A stretch of 64,000 nucleotides of DNA from JBDHBD01 sp039586095. GTDB lineage: Bacteria; Gemmatimonadota; Gemmatimonadetes; Palauibacterales; Palauibacteraceae. The translations under genes and the position numbers were made by a program. Each line of letters begins with the position of its first letter. Position 1 is the first letter of the stretch. Below are positions 16,087-24,792 of this stretch, one piece after another. Below the pieces are notes generated by a model. The model worked only from the letters and a program-made list of their open reading frames with translations, did no database searches and was not told the DNA's origin. The stretch lies in contig JBDHLB010000003.1 of NCBI GenBank assembly GCA_039586095.1, positions 1 through 64,000 on the forward strand. Direction: 5' to 3'.

Positions 16087-16951
16087 CCCGGCACGCGTGA
16101 TCCAGGTCTGCGGAGTACAGCTTGCCCCTGAGAAGGGCGCGGCCCTCTCCAACGCCGAGCGCGTCGCCGGCGAGATCCACGCGGCCAAGTCAGAGGGCGC
16201 GGCGCTCGTCGTCTTTCCCGAGGCGATACTGACCGGGTACGTGTTCGACAGCCGCGCCGAAGCCCTGGAAGCCGCGGTGGAGAGCGACGGTCCGGAAGTG
16301 GCGTTGCTGGCCGACGCGTGCGCCGGGACCGGCGCATGGGCGGTCTTCGGGCTGATCGAGCGTGCCGGCGACCAGCTGTTTAACGCGGCCCTCGTCATGG
16401 GCCCGAGTGGGCTCGTCGGTAGTTATCGGAAGGTGCACACGCTCTGCCTCGGCGTGGACCGCTTCACGCGGCCGGGGGACGGACCTTTCACCGTGTTCGA
16501 GCTGCCGTTCGGGCGACTCGGCGTGCACATCTGCTACGACGGGAGCTTTCCCGAGAGCGCCCGCACCCTGCGTCTGCTGGGTGCTCAGCTCCTTCTGCTC
16601 CCCACCAACTGGCCCGACCTGCGTCTCAAGCGAGAAATGGTCCAGGTGCGGGCCTACGAGAATCACGTGGCCTACTTCGCGGTGAACCGAATCGGGACGG
16701 AGGACGGCGTGCGCTTCGACGGAGGAAGCTGTGCGGCAGACGCCGACGGGCGTTTGCTGCTCGAGGCGGGAGCCGAGCCCGGCCGATACCACGTCGAGTT
16801 CGACGTGGCCGCTTCAGATCCGAGTCGGGTGGTGGTGCGCGAAGGCGAATACGAGCTCGACTACCTTGGGGATCGGCGGCCCGAACGCTACACGCCGATG
16901 TTCGAGCCCGTGCCGGAAGCGGGGAAGACGGGAAGCCGCCGTTCCGACTAG
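16064..16951 (+). CDS. Nitrilase-superfamily carbon-nitrogen hydrolase
   Basis: A 295-residue cytoplasmic amidase/nitrilase fold. The catalytic triad is in place: Glu in FPEAILTGY, Lys in YRKVHTL and Cys in HICYDGSFPE. It hydrolyses a C-N bond in an amide or N-carbamoyl compound; the substrate is unknown. ATG 16064 overlaps the preceding gene by 23 bases; GTG 16097, which begins MIQVCGVQLAP, is an equally reasonable start. It ends one base before the end of the convergent OmpA-type gene. Confidence 0.85.
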   Translation: MPSDRGSSPARVIQVCGVQLAPEKGAALSNAERVAGEIHAAKSEGAALVVFPEAILTGYVFDSRAEALEAAVESDGPEVALLADACAGTGAWAVFGLIERAGDQLFNAALVMGPSGLVGSYRKVHTLCLGVDRFTRPGDGPFTVFELPFGRLGVHICYDGSFPESARTLRLLGAQLLLLPTNWPDLRLKREMVQVRAYENHVAYFAVNRIGTEDGVRFDGGSCAADADGRLLLEAGAEPGRYHVEFDVAASDPSRVVVREGEYELDYLGDRRPERYTPMFEPVPEAGKTGSRRSD

Positions 16952-18433
16952 CTAGGATCCGATCACCAGCACGACGTCGATGCGGCGGTTTCTGGCTCGT
17001 CCATCCGCCGTGTCGTTCGAGGCCACAGGTCGTTCTTCACCGAACCCGACGGCCGCCAACCGATCGGCGCTGATCGGCATGTTGGCCAGCAGGTACTCGC
17101 GCACAGCGAACGCCCGTCGTCGGCTCAACGCGAGGTTCGAGGCATCGTTGCCGCGCGAGTCGGTGTGTCCCTCGATCGTGGCGGGAGCTTCCGGAAACTC
17201 GCTCAGTACGCGCTGGACCTTCGTGAGCAGCGGATAGAGCTCCGGGTCGATCTCCGAGGAGCCGGTGGCGAACGTCATGCCCGTGAGACGAAGGGTCAGG
17301 CGATCGCTCGTCGCCACCACCTCGCCCTCCTCCGCGAGAAAGATCGCCGCGACCTCCCGGATCTTCTGCTCCCGCCTCTCGCGCGCCCGCAGGCGCGCCG
17401 CGACGTCGGCCTCCCGTGCCTCGAGCTGCGCCAGCCGGACCTCGAGCGTGTCGACTCGAGCGCGCAGGGCCGTGCTCTGACGTTGCTCCGTCTCCAGGCG
17501 ATCTCCCAGATCGGCCCTCTCTTCCAGCAGACGCCGGATGTCGGCCAAAAGCAGGAGTGCTGCCGGGTCGGTGCCGGCAGAGTAATCCGCCTCCACTCCG
17601 AGTGCGTCCGCTATCGCATCCAGCTCCGCCTCGTGACGAGCGACGACTTGCTCGACGGATAGCAGGCGGCTGTTCACGCTGTCGGTGATGGCGGCCAGGA
17701 TGGCGGCGCGCCGGAACCCGGCAGAGGCGCTCGCTGCGATCGAGACGGCTTCCTCTCGCCGGCTTCGATCGGTCGCCAACAGGCGATCGGCTTCCGTCAG
17801 CCGCTCGACGGCCTCACCGAACGCCGCGGGCGCCAGGTCGGGGGCCCGCGCTCCGGTGGCCCCGTCTCTGGCAGTCCACGCATCGCCCAGAACGGAGACA
17901 CGAACCGCTTCCCGTTCGGCCTCGGCGAACAGGCCGGCCGCTCGCTCGGCCAACAGGGCTGCCTCGTCCGGGTCACTGCTCTCCAGCCGTCGGCCTGCGT
18001 CGAGCAGCGTCTCCTGTGCGTTCCGCCAGGCCCCGGGTACCCATTGCGGAGCGGCCTCATCGAGCGCGGTCGCGCGGGTGCGGAGGGCCGGTCCCAACAG
18101 GCGCTCCCCATCGGCACGCAAACGTTCGGCCTCCTCCAGGTATCGACGGGCGTCGACCAGCCGAGAGAGCACGTCCTCCACCCGGCTCCCGTTCGCGTGT
18201 CGTTCCCTCGCGTCCGCCAGCCGCTCGCTGGCCCGCTCGTAGTTGCGAGGGGAGATCAGGTCCAGCTGCGCGCGCTGAGCAGCCGCCAGACGCTCGGCCA
18301 CTTCCTGCAGCTCCCCTTCGACCCCTTGTGCCTGCAGGCCGCTGCACAGCACGACCGGCAGCATCGCACAGAGGCCGGCACGCATCCACCGGCGGCACGG
18401 AAGAAGGCGCCCGCCGGCGGCCCCAAGCGACAT
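16952..18433 (-). CDS. OmpA-family protein with long helical domain
   Basis: A 493-residue exported protein. A signal peptide (about 15-36, ending GLQAQ) precedes a long Glu/Ala/Arg-rich helical and coiled-coil region (about 40-370). A C-terminal OmpA/MotB peptidoglycan-binding domain follows (about 375-490) with TFATGSSEIDPE, IEGHTDSRGND, LSRRRAFAVREYL and ARNRRIDVVL. It should bridge the peptidoglycan layer to the envelope. The ATG at 18433 sits two bases after the stop of the upstream thioredoxin-like gene, so the two are translationally coupled. Confidence 0.85.
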   Translation of the reverse strand: MSLGAAGGRLLPCRRWMRAGLCAMLPVVLCSGLQAQGVEGELQEVAERLAAAQRAQLDLISPRNYERASERLADARERHANGSRVEDVLSRLVDARRYLEEAERLRADGERLLGPALRTRATALDEAAPQWVPGAWRNAQETLLDAGRRLESSDPDEAALLAERAAGLFAEAEREAVRVSVLGDAWTARDGATGARAPDLAPAAFGEAVERLTEADRLLATDRSRREEAVSIAASASAGFRRAAILAAITDSVNSRLLSVEQVVARHEAELDAIADALGVEADYSAGTDPAALLLLADIRRLLEERADLGDRLETEQRQSTALRARVDTLEVRLAQLEAREADVAARLRARERREQKIREVAAIFLAEEGEVVATSDRLTLRLTGMTFATGSSEIDPELYPLLTKVQRVLSEFPEAPATIEGHTDSRGNDASNLALSRRRAFAVREYLLANMPISADRLAAVGFGEERPVASNDTADGRARNRRIDVVLVIGS

Positions 18434-18435
18434 GG

Positions 18436-19002
18436 TCAGGCCTCCGCCCCGGTCAGCAGGCTTTTTTCGATCACCGCCACAAGCTCCTCCAGGGTCGTGA
18501 GTCCCTTGTCCCGGGCGTACCAACGACGCGTTTCCCTGTAGATCTCCTTCTTCGACAGCCGTTCCGCACCTTTCTCCGCGAGCACGTATTCTTGCAGTCC
18601 GGCCGGGCGAGGCCCCCAGCGGCCAACGGGCCGGAGCTCCTCGTCCAGCACGATGGCGACCGGGATGGAACGCGATCCGTTCGTCAGATAGCGATCCATC
18701 AACTCCGGGTTCTCGTCCCGCTTCAGGATGCGGAGCTCGACGCTGTCCGCGCCCTCCGCGAGGCGCGCCAGGATGGGGACCGTGTTCGAGGCGTCGCCGC
18801 ACCAGTCTTCCGACAGCACCAGGAGTTTCCATTTCGACCCTGTCTGCTCGACCCTCTGGGCCGCCCACAACGGGACGCGGGCCCGTCGGTAGACCCCTTC
18901 CCAGAGATCCCGGTGCTCGACCACCTCTTCCTCGAAATATCGCGCCCACGGCAGGGCGCGTCTCCAGTATCCGGCGTAATCCAACTCCCGCTCGGGAGCC
19001 AT
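18436..19002 (-). CDS. Thioredoxin-family protein, WCGD type
   Basis: A 188-residue protein of the Thioredoxin_9 type. The core reads KLLVLSEDWCGDASNTVPIL, with one Cys where classical thioredoxins have CxxC. SIPVAIVLDEEL has the cis-Pro that closes the active site. With a single Cys, a standard disulphide cycle is unlikely. ATG 19002 is chosen because GAGG (19014-19011) lies eight bases upstream; GTG 19011 is the longer option. No signal peptide is seen, so it is probably cytoplasmic. It leads a two-gene operon with the OmpA-type gene. Confidence 0.78.
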   Translation of the reverse strand: MAPERELDYAGYWRRALPWARYFEEEVVEHRDLWEGVYRRARVPLWAAQRVEQTGSKWKLLVLSEDWCGDASNTVPILARLAEGADSVELRILKRDENPELMDRYLTNGSRSIPVAIVLDEELRPVGRWGPRPAGLQEYVLAEKGAERLSKKEIYRETRRWYARDKGLTTLEELVAVIEKSLLTGAEA

Positions 19003-19082
19003 GTCATTCACCTCATCGCATGGTAGTTTTCAGGTCCTACGCTTCAACCTGCACATACACAGTAGCAAGAGGGGGGACATAG

Positions 19083-20798
19083 ATGGAGACAGCAACGGTC
19101 GCTCGGACGAAACAGACCGCGGTGACGTCGCGTTCCTCGGACTCGCCCGCGGACAGCCCGGCCGGGAACCAGGGCGAAGGCAGATTCAATCCGCCGTTTC
19201 CGGTGAACGAGCTGGAGCTGGAGTACGCACCCGGCAGCCCCGAGCGAGAGGAGCTCACGGCCGAGCTGGCTGCCATGGCGTCACAGGTGGTGGAGATCCC
19301 CCTGGTCATCGGTGGAGAAGAGGTGCGGACGTCCGACGTGAAGGACGTGGTGATGCCTCACGACCACCAGCATGTGCTGGCGCGCTTCCACCGGGCCGGC
19401 CGGGACGAGGCCCTCGCCGCGGTGGCCGCGGCCCGTGATGCGTGGGACGAGTGGGCAGGTTGGCCCTGGCAGGACCGCGCGGCCGTGCTGTTGCGCGCAG
19501 CAGAGCTGCTGTCCGGCCCGTGGCGCCCGAGGCTGATGGCCGCCACCATGCTCGGACAGAGCAAGACCGTGCACCAGGCGGAGATCGATGCCGCCTGCGA
19601 GATTGTCGATTTCTGGCGCTTCAACACGTTCTACGCCTCGGCCCTGTACGAAGAGCAGCCGGACTCATCTCCCGGCATGTGGAACCGGATGGATCACCGG
19701 CCGCTCGAGGGCTTCGTGCTGGCCATCACGCCGTTCAACTTCTCCTCGATCGGCGCGAACCTCCCGACCGCCCCGGCCCTCATGGGCAACACCGTGATCT
19801 GGAAGCCCGCCACGACCGGCGTGCTGGCCGCCTATTATACCTATCGTCTGCTGGAGGAGGCGGGCCTACCGCCGGGCGTGATCAACTTCCTGCCGGGCCG
19901 CTCGTCGGAGATCAGCAGCACGCTGGTGGAGAGTTCGGAGCTGGCCGGGATCCACTTCACCGGCTCGACGTCGGTCTTCCAGCTCCTGTGGCGCCAGGTG
20001 GCCGAAAACCTGGAGAACTACAAGTCCTACCCGCGCATCGTCGGCGAGACGGGCGGGAAGGACTTCATCGTAGCGCACGAGAGCGCCGATCCGCGCGCCC
20101 TGGCCGTGGGGATGGTGCGAGGCGCGTTCGAGTACCAGGGACAGAAATGCAGCGCGGCCTCGCGCGCGTACGTCCCGAGCAACCTGTGGGACGAGGTGAA
20201 CGAGCACCTGCAGGAGATGCTGGCGGACATTCGAATGGGGGATCCGACCGACTTCCGGAACTTCGTGTGTGCCGTGATCGACCGGGCGGCGTACGAGGAC
20301 ATCGTCGGCTTCATAGAATACGCGAAGGACTCCGACGACATGGAGGTCATCGCGGGCGGCGACTACTCGGACGAGGTCGGGTTCTTCATCGAGCCCACGG
20401 TGGTCCTGACGAAGGACCCGAAAGCGAAGTTGATGTGCGAAGAGATCTTCGGGCCCGTGCTGACCGTGTACGTATACGACCCGGGCGCGTGGAAGGAGAC
20501 GTTGCATCTGGTCGATACCACCTCACCGTACGGGCTTACGGGAGCGGTGTTCGCGAGGGAGCGGTCGGCGGTTCGAGAGGCCAACGCCGCTCTCCGCCAC
20601 GCCGCCGGCAACTTCTACGTCAACGACAAGCCGACGGGAGCGGTGGTGGGCCAGCAGCCTTTCGGTGGGGCGCGAGCCAGCGGCACGAACGACAAGGCGG
20701 GATCGATCCTCAACCTGGTTCGCTGGGTCTCGCCCCGCTCGATCAAGGAGACGTTCGTGCCGCCCACCGACTATCGCTATCCCTACATGGAGGGATAG
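19083..20798 (+). CDS. pruA: 1-Pyrroline-5-carboxylate dehydrogenase
   Basis: A 571-residue aldehyde dehydrogenase that oxidises glutamate semialdehyde (from proline) to glutamate with NAD+. Length and motifs match the long monofunctional P5CDH class also found in eukaryotes. PFNFSSIGANL is the conserved Asn site, VGETGGKDF holds the general-base Glu, and GQKCSAASR holds the nucleophilic Cys. GQQPFGGARASGTNDK is the C-terminal P5CDH signature. A 40-residue polar N-terminal tail precedes the fold. The ATG follows GAGGGGGG at 19070-19077. No proline dehydrogenase gene is visible nearby. Confidence 0.93.
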   Translation: METATVARTKQTAVTSRSSDSPADSPAGNQGEGRFNPPFPVNELELEYAPGSPEREELTAELAAMASQVVEIPLVIGGEEVRTSDVKDVVMPHDHQHVLARFHRAGRDEALAAVAAARDAWDEWAGWPWQDRAAVLLRAAELLSGPWRPRLMAATMLGQSKTVHQAEIDAACEIVDFWRFNTFYASALYEEQPDSSPGMWNRMDHRPLEGFVLAITPFNFSSIGANLPTAPALMGNTVIWKPATTGVLAAYYTYRLLEEAGLPPGVINFLPGRSSEISSTLVESSELAGIHFTGSTSVFQLLWRQVAENLENYKSYPRIVGETGGKDFIVAHESADPRALAVGMVRGAFEYQGQKCSAASRAYVPSNLWDEVNEHLQEMLADIRMGDPTDFRNFVCAVIDRAAYEDIVGFIEYAKDSDDMEVIAGGDYSDEVGFFIEPTVVLTKDPKAKLMCEEIFGPVLTVYVYDPGAWKETLHLVDTTSPYGLTGAVFARERSAVREANAALRHAAGNFYVNDKPTGAVVGQQPFGGARASGTNDKAGSILNLVRWVSPRSIKETFVPPTDYRYPYMEG

Positions 20799-20837
20799 GC
20801 GGCCCGAGAGGATAAAGCCGGCAGGGAGGCCGAGGGA

Positions 20838-21776
20838 ATGGCGACACGCGGTGCATCGAGCTTCGTTACAACCGCGGTGTGCGTGATGTTGAGCGCCTGC
20901 GGGGAGGAAACGGAGCCGCTCCTCACGGAGGATGCGCTCCGTGAGGCAACCTATCTGACGCAGTTCGCCGAGGCAGGTGAGGTCACCCTCAGCAACGGGA
21001 TGTTCGAGTCGCCGGCGTCGGAAGGCTCGCTGCCCGACCTGACAGTCTCGATCGGACCTTCTTCCTTCGGCGACCTGAATGGCGATGAGCGCGACGACGC
21101 GGCGGTCGTTCTGGTGGAGCGTCTGGGCCAGAGGGAGACGCTGTACAATCTCCACGCCGTGCTGGCCGGCGACAGCACGATCTGGGATGCGGCCTGGGTG
21201 CTCGTGGGCAGGCGCTCGACGCGGATCGACGACGTCCGAGTGGACTCGGGGCTCATTCACGTCGACTTGCTGGGTCGGCAGGAGGAGCCCGGTGTGCGTT
21301 CCATCGTCTACGCCCTCACGGACAAGGGACTCCGCCTGGTCGACACGCCTGCGGCAGGCCAGCAGCTCGAAGCCGCCTCCGGGATCGAGCTCTCCGGGAT
21401 CGAGCTCTCCGGGTCGGCGTGGACGCTGGTATCCATCGAAATGGGAGACGAGCTCGTGACGCCGGTATTCTCCGCCCGTGGCGATCCAAGCCTTGTGTTC
21501 ACGCGCGAGTTCGGTGATCCGGACTTCGGATCGGGTAGGGTGTCGGGCCATGCGGGCTGCAACCGGATCTTCGGCAGCTACCGGGTCGGACCGGTCGACA
21601 GCCTGTCGATCGGCTCGATTGCCATGACGGAGATGAACTGTGCCGTCCCCGTGATGGAAATCGAGCGTCTGCTGGTGCGCGCGCTGGAGCTCATGCGCGC
21701 CTATGAGCGCGCCGGTGACGAATTGATCCTGGAGTTCGTGGACGGACGTCTGCGATTTGCCGCATCCGAGAGCTGA
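20838..21776 (+). CDS. META-domain lipoprotein
   Basis: A 312-residue exported lipoprotein with a lipobox VMLSAC (Cys at about 21). The middle region (about 70-175) contains DLNGDERDDAAVVLVE, like secreted proteins of unknown function. The C-terminal 110 residues form a META/HslJ domain: WTLVSIEMGD, SGHAGCNRIFGSY, and IAMTEMNCAVPVMEIE with the paired Cys. META proteins are heat-shock or antibiotic-tolerance associated in some bacteria; the role here is unknown. A 15-bp tandem duplication lies between the two regions. It follows pruA by 39 bases and may share its transcript. Confidence 0.75.
   Translation: MATRGASSFVTTAVCVMLSACGEETEPLLTEDALREATYLTQFAEAGEVTLSNGMFESPASEGSLPDLTVSIGPSSFGDLNGDERDDAAVVLVERLGQRETLYNLHAVLAGDSTIWDAAWVLVGRRSTRIDDVRVDSGLIHVDLLGRQEEPGVRSIVYALTDKGLRLVDTPAAGQQLEAASGIELSGIELSGSAWTLVSIEMGDELVTPVFSARGDPSLVFTREFGDPDFGSGRVSGHAGCNRIFGSYRVGPVDSLSIGSIAMTEMNCAVPVMEIERLLVRALELMRAYERAGDELILEFVDGRLRFAASES
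21381..21410 (+). repeat. 15-bp tandem duplication inside META lipoprotein gene
   Basis: Two exact copies of GGGATCGAGCTCTCC lie head to tail, in frame, encoding GIELS twice. They sit in the linker just before the META domain. The exact match suggests a recent slippage event. Confidence 0.9.
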
Positions 21777-21922
21777 GAATCGCGAAGGTCAGAGACAGAC
21801 AGAGATCCGGGAGAGGCATCGATCGGCATGGCACGCCGGGCACTCAGCCCGGTACATAGTGACGGTACGACGCGGGTGGCCGATCATACGGCCGAGATGT
21901 GGAGTTCGAACAGGAGATCCCA

Positions 21923-22861
21923 GTGGCACGGTTTACCGACGAAGAGCTGCAGCGAAAGGTGCACGAGGGCTTCATCGTGGAGTCCGAGGCCGACATGACG
22001 GAGACGTACAAGAAAGCGCTCATCACGCAGCTCACGGTGCAGGGCGACACCGAGCTGATGAGCGCTCCGTCCTACCAGATGGCGGCCAAGGACGCGCCGT
22101 CCACGAACACGATGGTTTCGGCTACCGCGATCATCCAGGACGAGATGGGGCACGCGAACATCGCCTATCGGCTCCTGGAAGACCTCGGCGTCGACCCTCA
22201 CTGGCTGGTTTATGAGCGACCGCCCGAGAAGTTCAAGAACCCCTACGGCTTCGATCAGCCGCTCGAGAACTGGGCCGAGCTGGTCGTGGCGAACGGCCTC
22301 TACGACCGGGCCGGTATCACATTGCTCGGCGACGTCCACCGCAACACGAGCTACGGGCCTCTGAAGCGTGGGCTCGTCAAGGTGGCGATGGAAGAGAACT
22401 TCCATCTGCGTCACGGCGAAGTGTGGATGCGACGCCTGTGCGAGGCGGGGGGCGAAGCGCGTGACATGGTGCAACGCGCGGTGGACTGGATGTTTCCGAT
22501 GGGTGTCGAGTGGTTCGGGATGCCCGATACGAAGAAGCGTCACAACGCGCAGCTCGACTTCAAGCTGAAAGGCATGACCAACGATCAGCTGCGCCAGACC
22601 TGGATGCGGGCGGTCGTCCCGCTGTGCGACGAGATCGGCGTCAAAGTGCCGGCGCACGTGAACCCCGACACCGAAGAAGTGGAGCTCGAGTTCGAGTTTC
22701 CCGTGCAGTACAATCCGGACGAGAAACGCTGGCTGTTCGACGAGCCCATCACCTGGGATGAGGTATGGGAGCGCTGGCGGGGTCGCGGGCCCATGAACGA
22801 GGAGTACGTCGGGTCGATCCGTAAGAGCCGCTCGTCGGTCGAGCAGCTGCTGGCCGCCTGA
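21923..22861 (+). CDS. paaA: Phenylacetyl-CoA epoxidase catalytic subunit PaaA
   Basis: The diiron oxygenase subunit that inserts oxygen into phenylacetyl-CoA, 312 residues, about the usual length. Metal ligands are visible in QDEMGHANIAY and EENFHLRHGE. The GTG at 21923 is preferred because CAGGAGA lies six bases upstream (21911-21917); GTG 21899 adds eight residues. The next gene starts two bases after the stop. The reductase gene paaE is not present in this window, so electron supply must come from elsewhere. Confidence 0.93.
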   Translation: MARFTDEELQRKVHEGFIVESEADMTETYKKALITQLTVQGDTELMSAPSYQMAAKDAPSTNTMVSATAIIQDEMGHANIAYRLLEDLGVDPHWLVYERPPEKFKNPYGFDQPLENWAELVVANGLYDRAGITLLGDVHRNTSYGPLKRGLVKVAMEENFHLRHGEVWMRRLCEAGGEARDMVQRAVDWMFPMGVEWFGMPDTKKRHNAQLDFKLKGMTNDQLRQTWMRAVVPLCDEIGVKVPAHVNPDTEEVELEFEFPVQYNPDEKRWLFDEPITWDEVWERWRGRGPMNEEYVGSIRKSRSSVEQLLAA

Positions 22862-22863
22862 CG

Positions 22864-23334
22864 ATGACTCTGGTGCAGCTCGGCAGGGCGCCCAAGGAGA
22901 CGGGCGAAGGCAGCCCCCGGTTCGATCCCGGCGGAATGAACTGGGCAGCGGTGCTGCAGGAGACGCGGGGTCGTCGCGAGGATCTCGTCCCTCCCCCCGT
23001 CTTCGATACGCCACCGGCCGACCTGGCGGAGCGCGCACGCCGGGCCCTGTACGAGGTGTCCGACCCCGAATTCCCGATCTCGCTCGTGGATCTTGGGCTC
23101 GTGTACGACGTGACCGCGGATCCGGAGACCGAGCTCGTCACGGTGTACCTCACCTTCACCGCCACGGCGTGCCCGTGTATGGATTTCATCAAGTGGGACG
23201 TCCGCGAGCGGCTCCTGCAGGAACCGGGGATCGAGCGCGTGGAGATCGTGACGGTGTGGGACCCGCCGTGGACGAACGAACGCATCACGAAACGCGGCCG
23301 GAAAGCGCTGGCTCGGGCCGGAGTGGCGGTGTAA
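22864..23334 (+). CDS. PaaD-like MIP18 domain protein lacking the zinc ribbon
   Basis: A 156-residue protein with a MIP18/DUF59 domain (about 55-140): VSDPEFPISLVDLGLVYDV, TATACPCMDF and VWDPPWTNERIT match PaaD. PaaD helps assemble or mature the iron centre of the epoxidase. In E. coli PaaD the MIP18 domain is followed by a zinc ribbon in the same chain. Here the chain ends right after the usual linker (RKALARAGVAV), and the zinc ribbon is a separate gene at 24568. The first 45 residues are an extra N-terminal part of unknown role. Confidence 0.85.
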   Translation: MTLVQLGRAPKETGEGSPRFDPGGMNWAAVLQETRGRREDLVPPPVFDTPPADLAERARRALYEVSDPEFPISLVDLGLVYDVTADPETELVTVYLTFTATACPCMDFIKWDVRERLLQEPGIERVEIVTVWDPPWTNERITKRGRKALARAGVAV

Positions 23335-23427
23335 CGAACGCCACGCCCGCCCGATCCGCGAGCGGCATCGCAGATCGGGTCGCCCCATATGCCGACCACG
23401 CGACAACCGGTTGCAGCAGAGGATCGA

Positions 23428-23721
23428 ATGGGCAATCCACTCGTTGATGACACCGTGTTCGAGGTGTTCGCGCGGCGGAAGCGGGCGGACCGCTTCGAGC
23501 ACGTGGGCACCGTGACGGCACCGGGACCCGACCTCGCCCGTGTCTACGCGTGGCAGACGTATGACGAGCAGAAGTGGTTCGAAATGGCCGTAGCGCCGCG
23601 AGAGGCGTTCTCGCCGGTGAACCGTGATGAGGCTCCGTTCACGCTGGGCGGGCCGCCGCCCGTCGGCGAAGGTTCACCGGCCGATACGGATTCCCCGCCG
23701 GGCTATGGAGTGCCGGAATGA
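23428..23721 (+). CDS. paaB: Phenylacetyl-CoA epoxidase subunit PaaB
   Basis: A 97-residue structural subunit of the epoxidase, equal in size to known PaaB. FEVFARRKRADRFEHVGTV and LARVYAWQTYDEQKWFEM are the family's signature segments. ATG 23428 follows AGAGG at 23418-23422; ATG 23389 would add a 13-residue tail that other PaaB proteins lack. The last four bases overlap the paaC start (ATGA). The 94 bases between it and the MIP18 gene show no terminator. Confidence 0.92.
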   Translation: MGNPLVDDTVFEVFARRKRADRFEHVGTVTAPGPDLARVYAWQTYDEQKWFEMAVAPREAFSPVNRDEAPFTLGGPPPVGEGSPADTDSPPGYGVPE

Positions 23722-24557
23722 CCGAAGCGAAGAGAGAAGGATTCCCGTCTGTCGAAGCGCTGCCCTCGGACGTGAGGGAGCAGCTCGGCAATCTTTTGCT
23801 GGCGCTGGCCGACAACAAACGACTGCTCGGTATGCGTTACGCCGACTGGATGCTCGGCGCGCCCTCGCTGGAGGCCGGTATCGCCTGCTCGGCGATGGCA
23901 CAGGACGAGTGGGGTCACGGGCGCATCGTGTACGCGATGTTGCGCGACTTCGGCTTCGATCCCTCCCACCTGGAGCACGAGCGCCAGCCTGAGGAGTACC
24001 GCAGCATAGAGCTCCTCGACGAGCCCTCCGAAGCGTGGCCCCAGCTCCTGGCGCTGAATCTGCTCGTGGATACGGCCCTCTCCGTGGTGTTCGAGGCGAT
24101 GCAGGAAAGTCGGTTCGAGCCGATCCTCTACAAGGTCCGCAAGTTGCTCGACGAGGAGAGGTTCCACTTCGAGCACGGGCGGGGCTGGACCGCGCTGATG
24201 GCCTCGAAGCCATCGGGCCGGGAATCTATGGCCAGCGTCTTCGCCCCCGCCTGGGACGCCTGTTTGTCCTGGTTCGGCCCGGCGGACGATGAGCTCTTCA
24301 CCGCGCTACATGCCGCCGGTATCACCGCAAGCGATGCCGAGGGACTTCGAGCGCGCTGGCTGGAACGGGTCGGCCCGGTGGTGGAGAAGGCGGGTCTGGG
24401 ACTGGCCGCGACCGTCGAAGGGGCATGGCAGAGCCGAACCGATCCCGCCTGGAGCACCTGGGACCCGATACGCCGTCGGACTGCCGACGGTGGGCCCGAT
24501 CCTGACACGCTCGCGCGGGTGCGGGGGGATCGGAATCGCCAGCTCTTGATGGATTGA
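23718..24557 (+). CDS. paaC: Phenylacetyl-CoA epoxidase subunit PaaC
   Basis: A 279-residue ferritin-like subunit that pairs with PaaA to form the epoxidase core. QDEWGHGRIVY and DEERFHFEHGRGW correspond to the two metal-site helices, which are degenerate in PaaC proteins and play a structural role. It overlaps paaB by four bases, a sign of coupled translation in a fixed ratio. The zinc-ribbon gene follows after 10 bases. Confidence 0.92.
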   Translation: MTEAKREGFPSVEALPSDVREQLGNLLLALADNKRLLGMRYADWMLGAPSLEAGIACSAMAQDEWGHGRIVYAMLRDFGFDPSHLEHERQPEEYRSIELLDEPSEAWPQLLALNLLVDTALSVVFEAMQESRFEPILYKVRKLLDEERFHFEHGRGWTALMASKPSGRESMASVFAPAWDACLSWFGPADDELFTALHAAGITASDAEGLRARWLERVGPVVEKAGLGLAATVEGAWQSRTDPAWSTWDPIRRRTADGGPDPDTLARVRGDRNRQLLMD

Positions 24558-24567
24558 TGGAGGCGGG

Positions 24568-24792
24568 ATGATGGACGAGCGAGATCGCCGCGCTTCGGGG
24601 AATCGCGCCACGCTCCGCTTGAACGGACCGCTGCACAGCGGGGAGCTGCCGCTGGCCGTAGAGTGCCCGTTTTGCGCGTCGGCCGATACCGAGCAGTTCT
24701 CGGCTTTCGGTTCCGCCGTTTCGACCAGCCAGTACTACTGCAACGGCTGCCGCACGGTGTTCGAGTTCATGAAGCGGCGCGGCGTGCGCTAG
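24568..24792 (+). CDS. Stand-alone PaaD zinc-ribbon domain
   Basis: A 74-residue protein whose last 45 residues match the C-terminal zinc ribbon of PaaD: ECPFCASADTEQFSAFGS, then YYCNGCRTVFEFMKRRG. Four Cys in two CxxC pairs can bind zinc. The first 30 residues are a polar lead-in. GGAGG at 24559-24563 lies just upstream; ATG 24571 is an alternative start. Together with the MIP18 gene at 22864 it supplies the two halves of PaaD from separate genes of one operon. Confidence 0.85.
   Translation: MMDERDRRASGNRATLRLNGPLHSGELPLAVECPFCASADTEQFSAFGSAVSTSQYYCNGCRTVFEFMKRRGVR

Noticed and set aside
14879..16180. 433-codon minus-strand reading over the SDR gene
   Set aside because: Covers the SDR, the small membrane protein and the nitrilase start in antisense, Arg/Pro-rich, no family.
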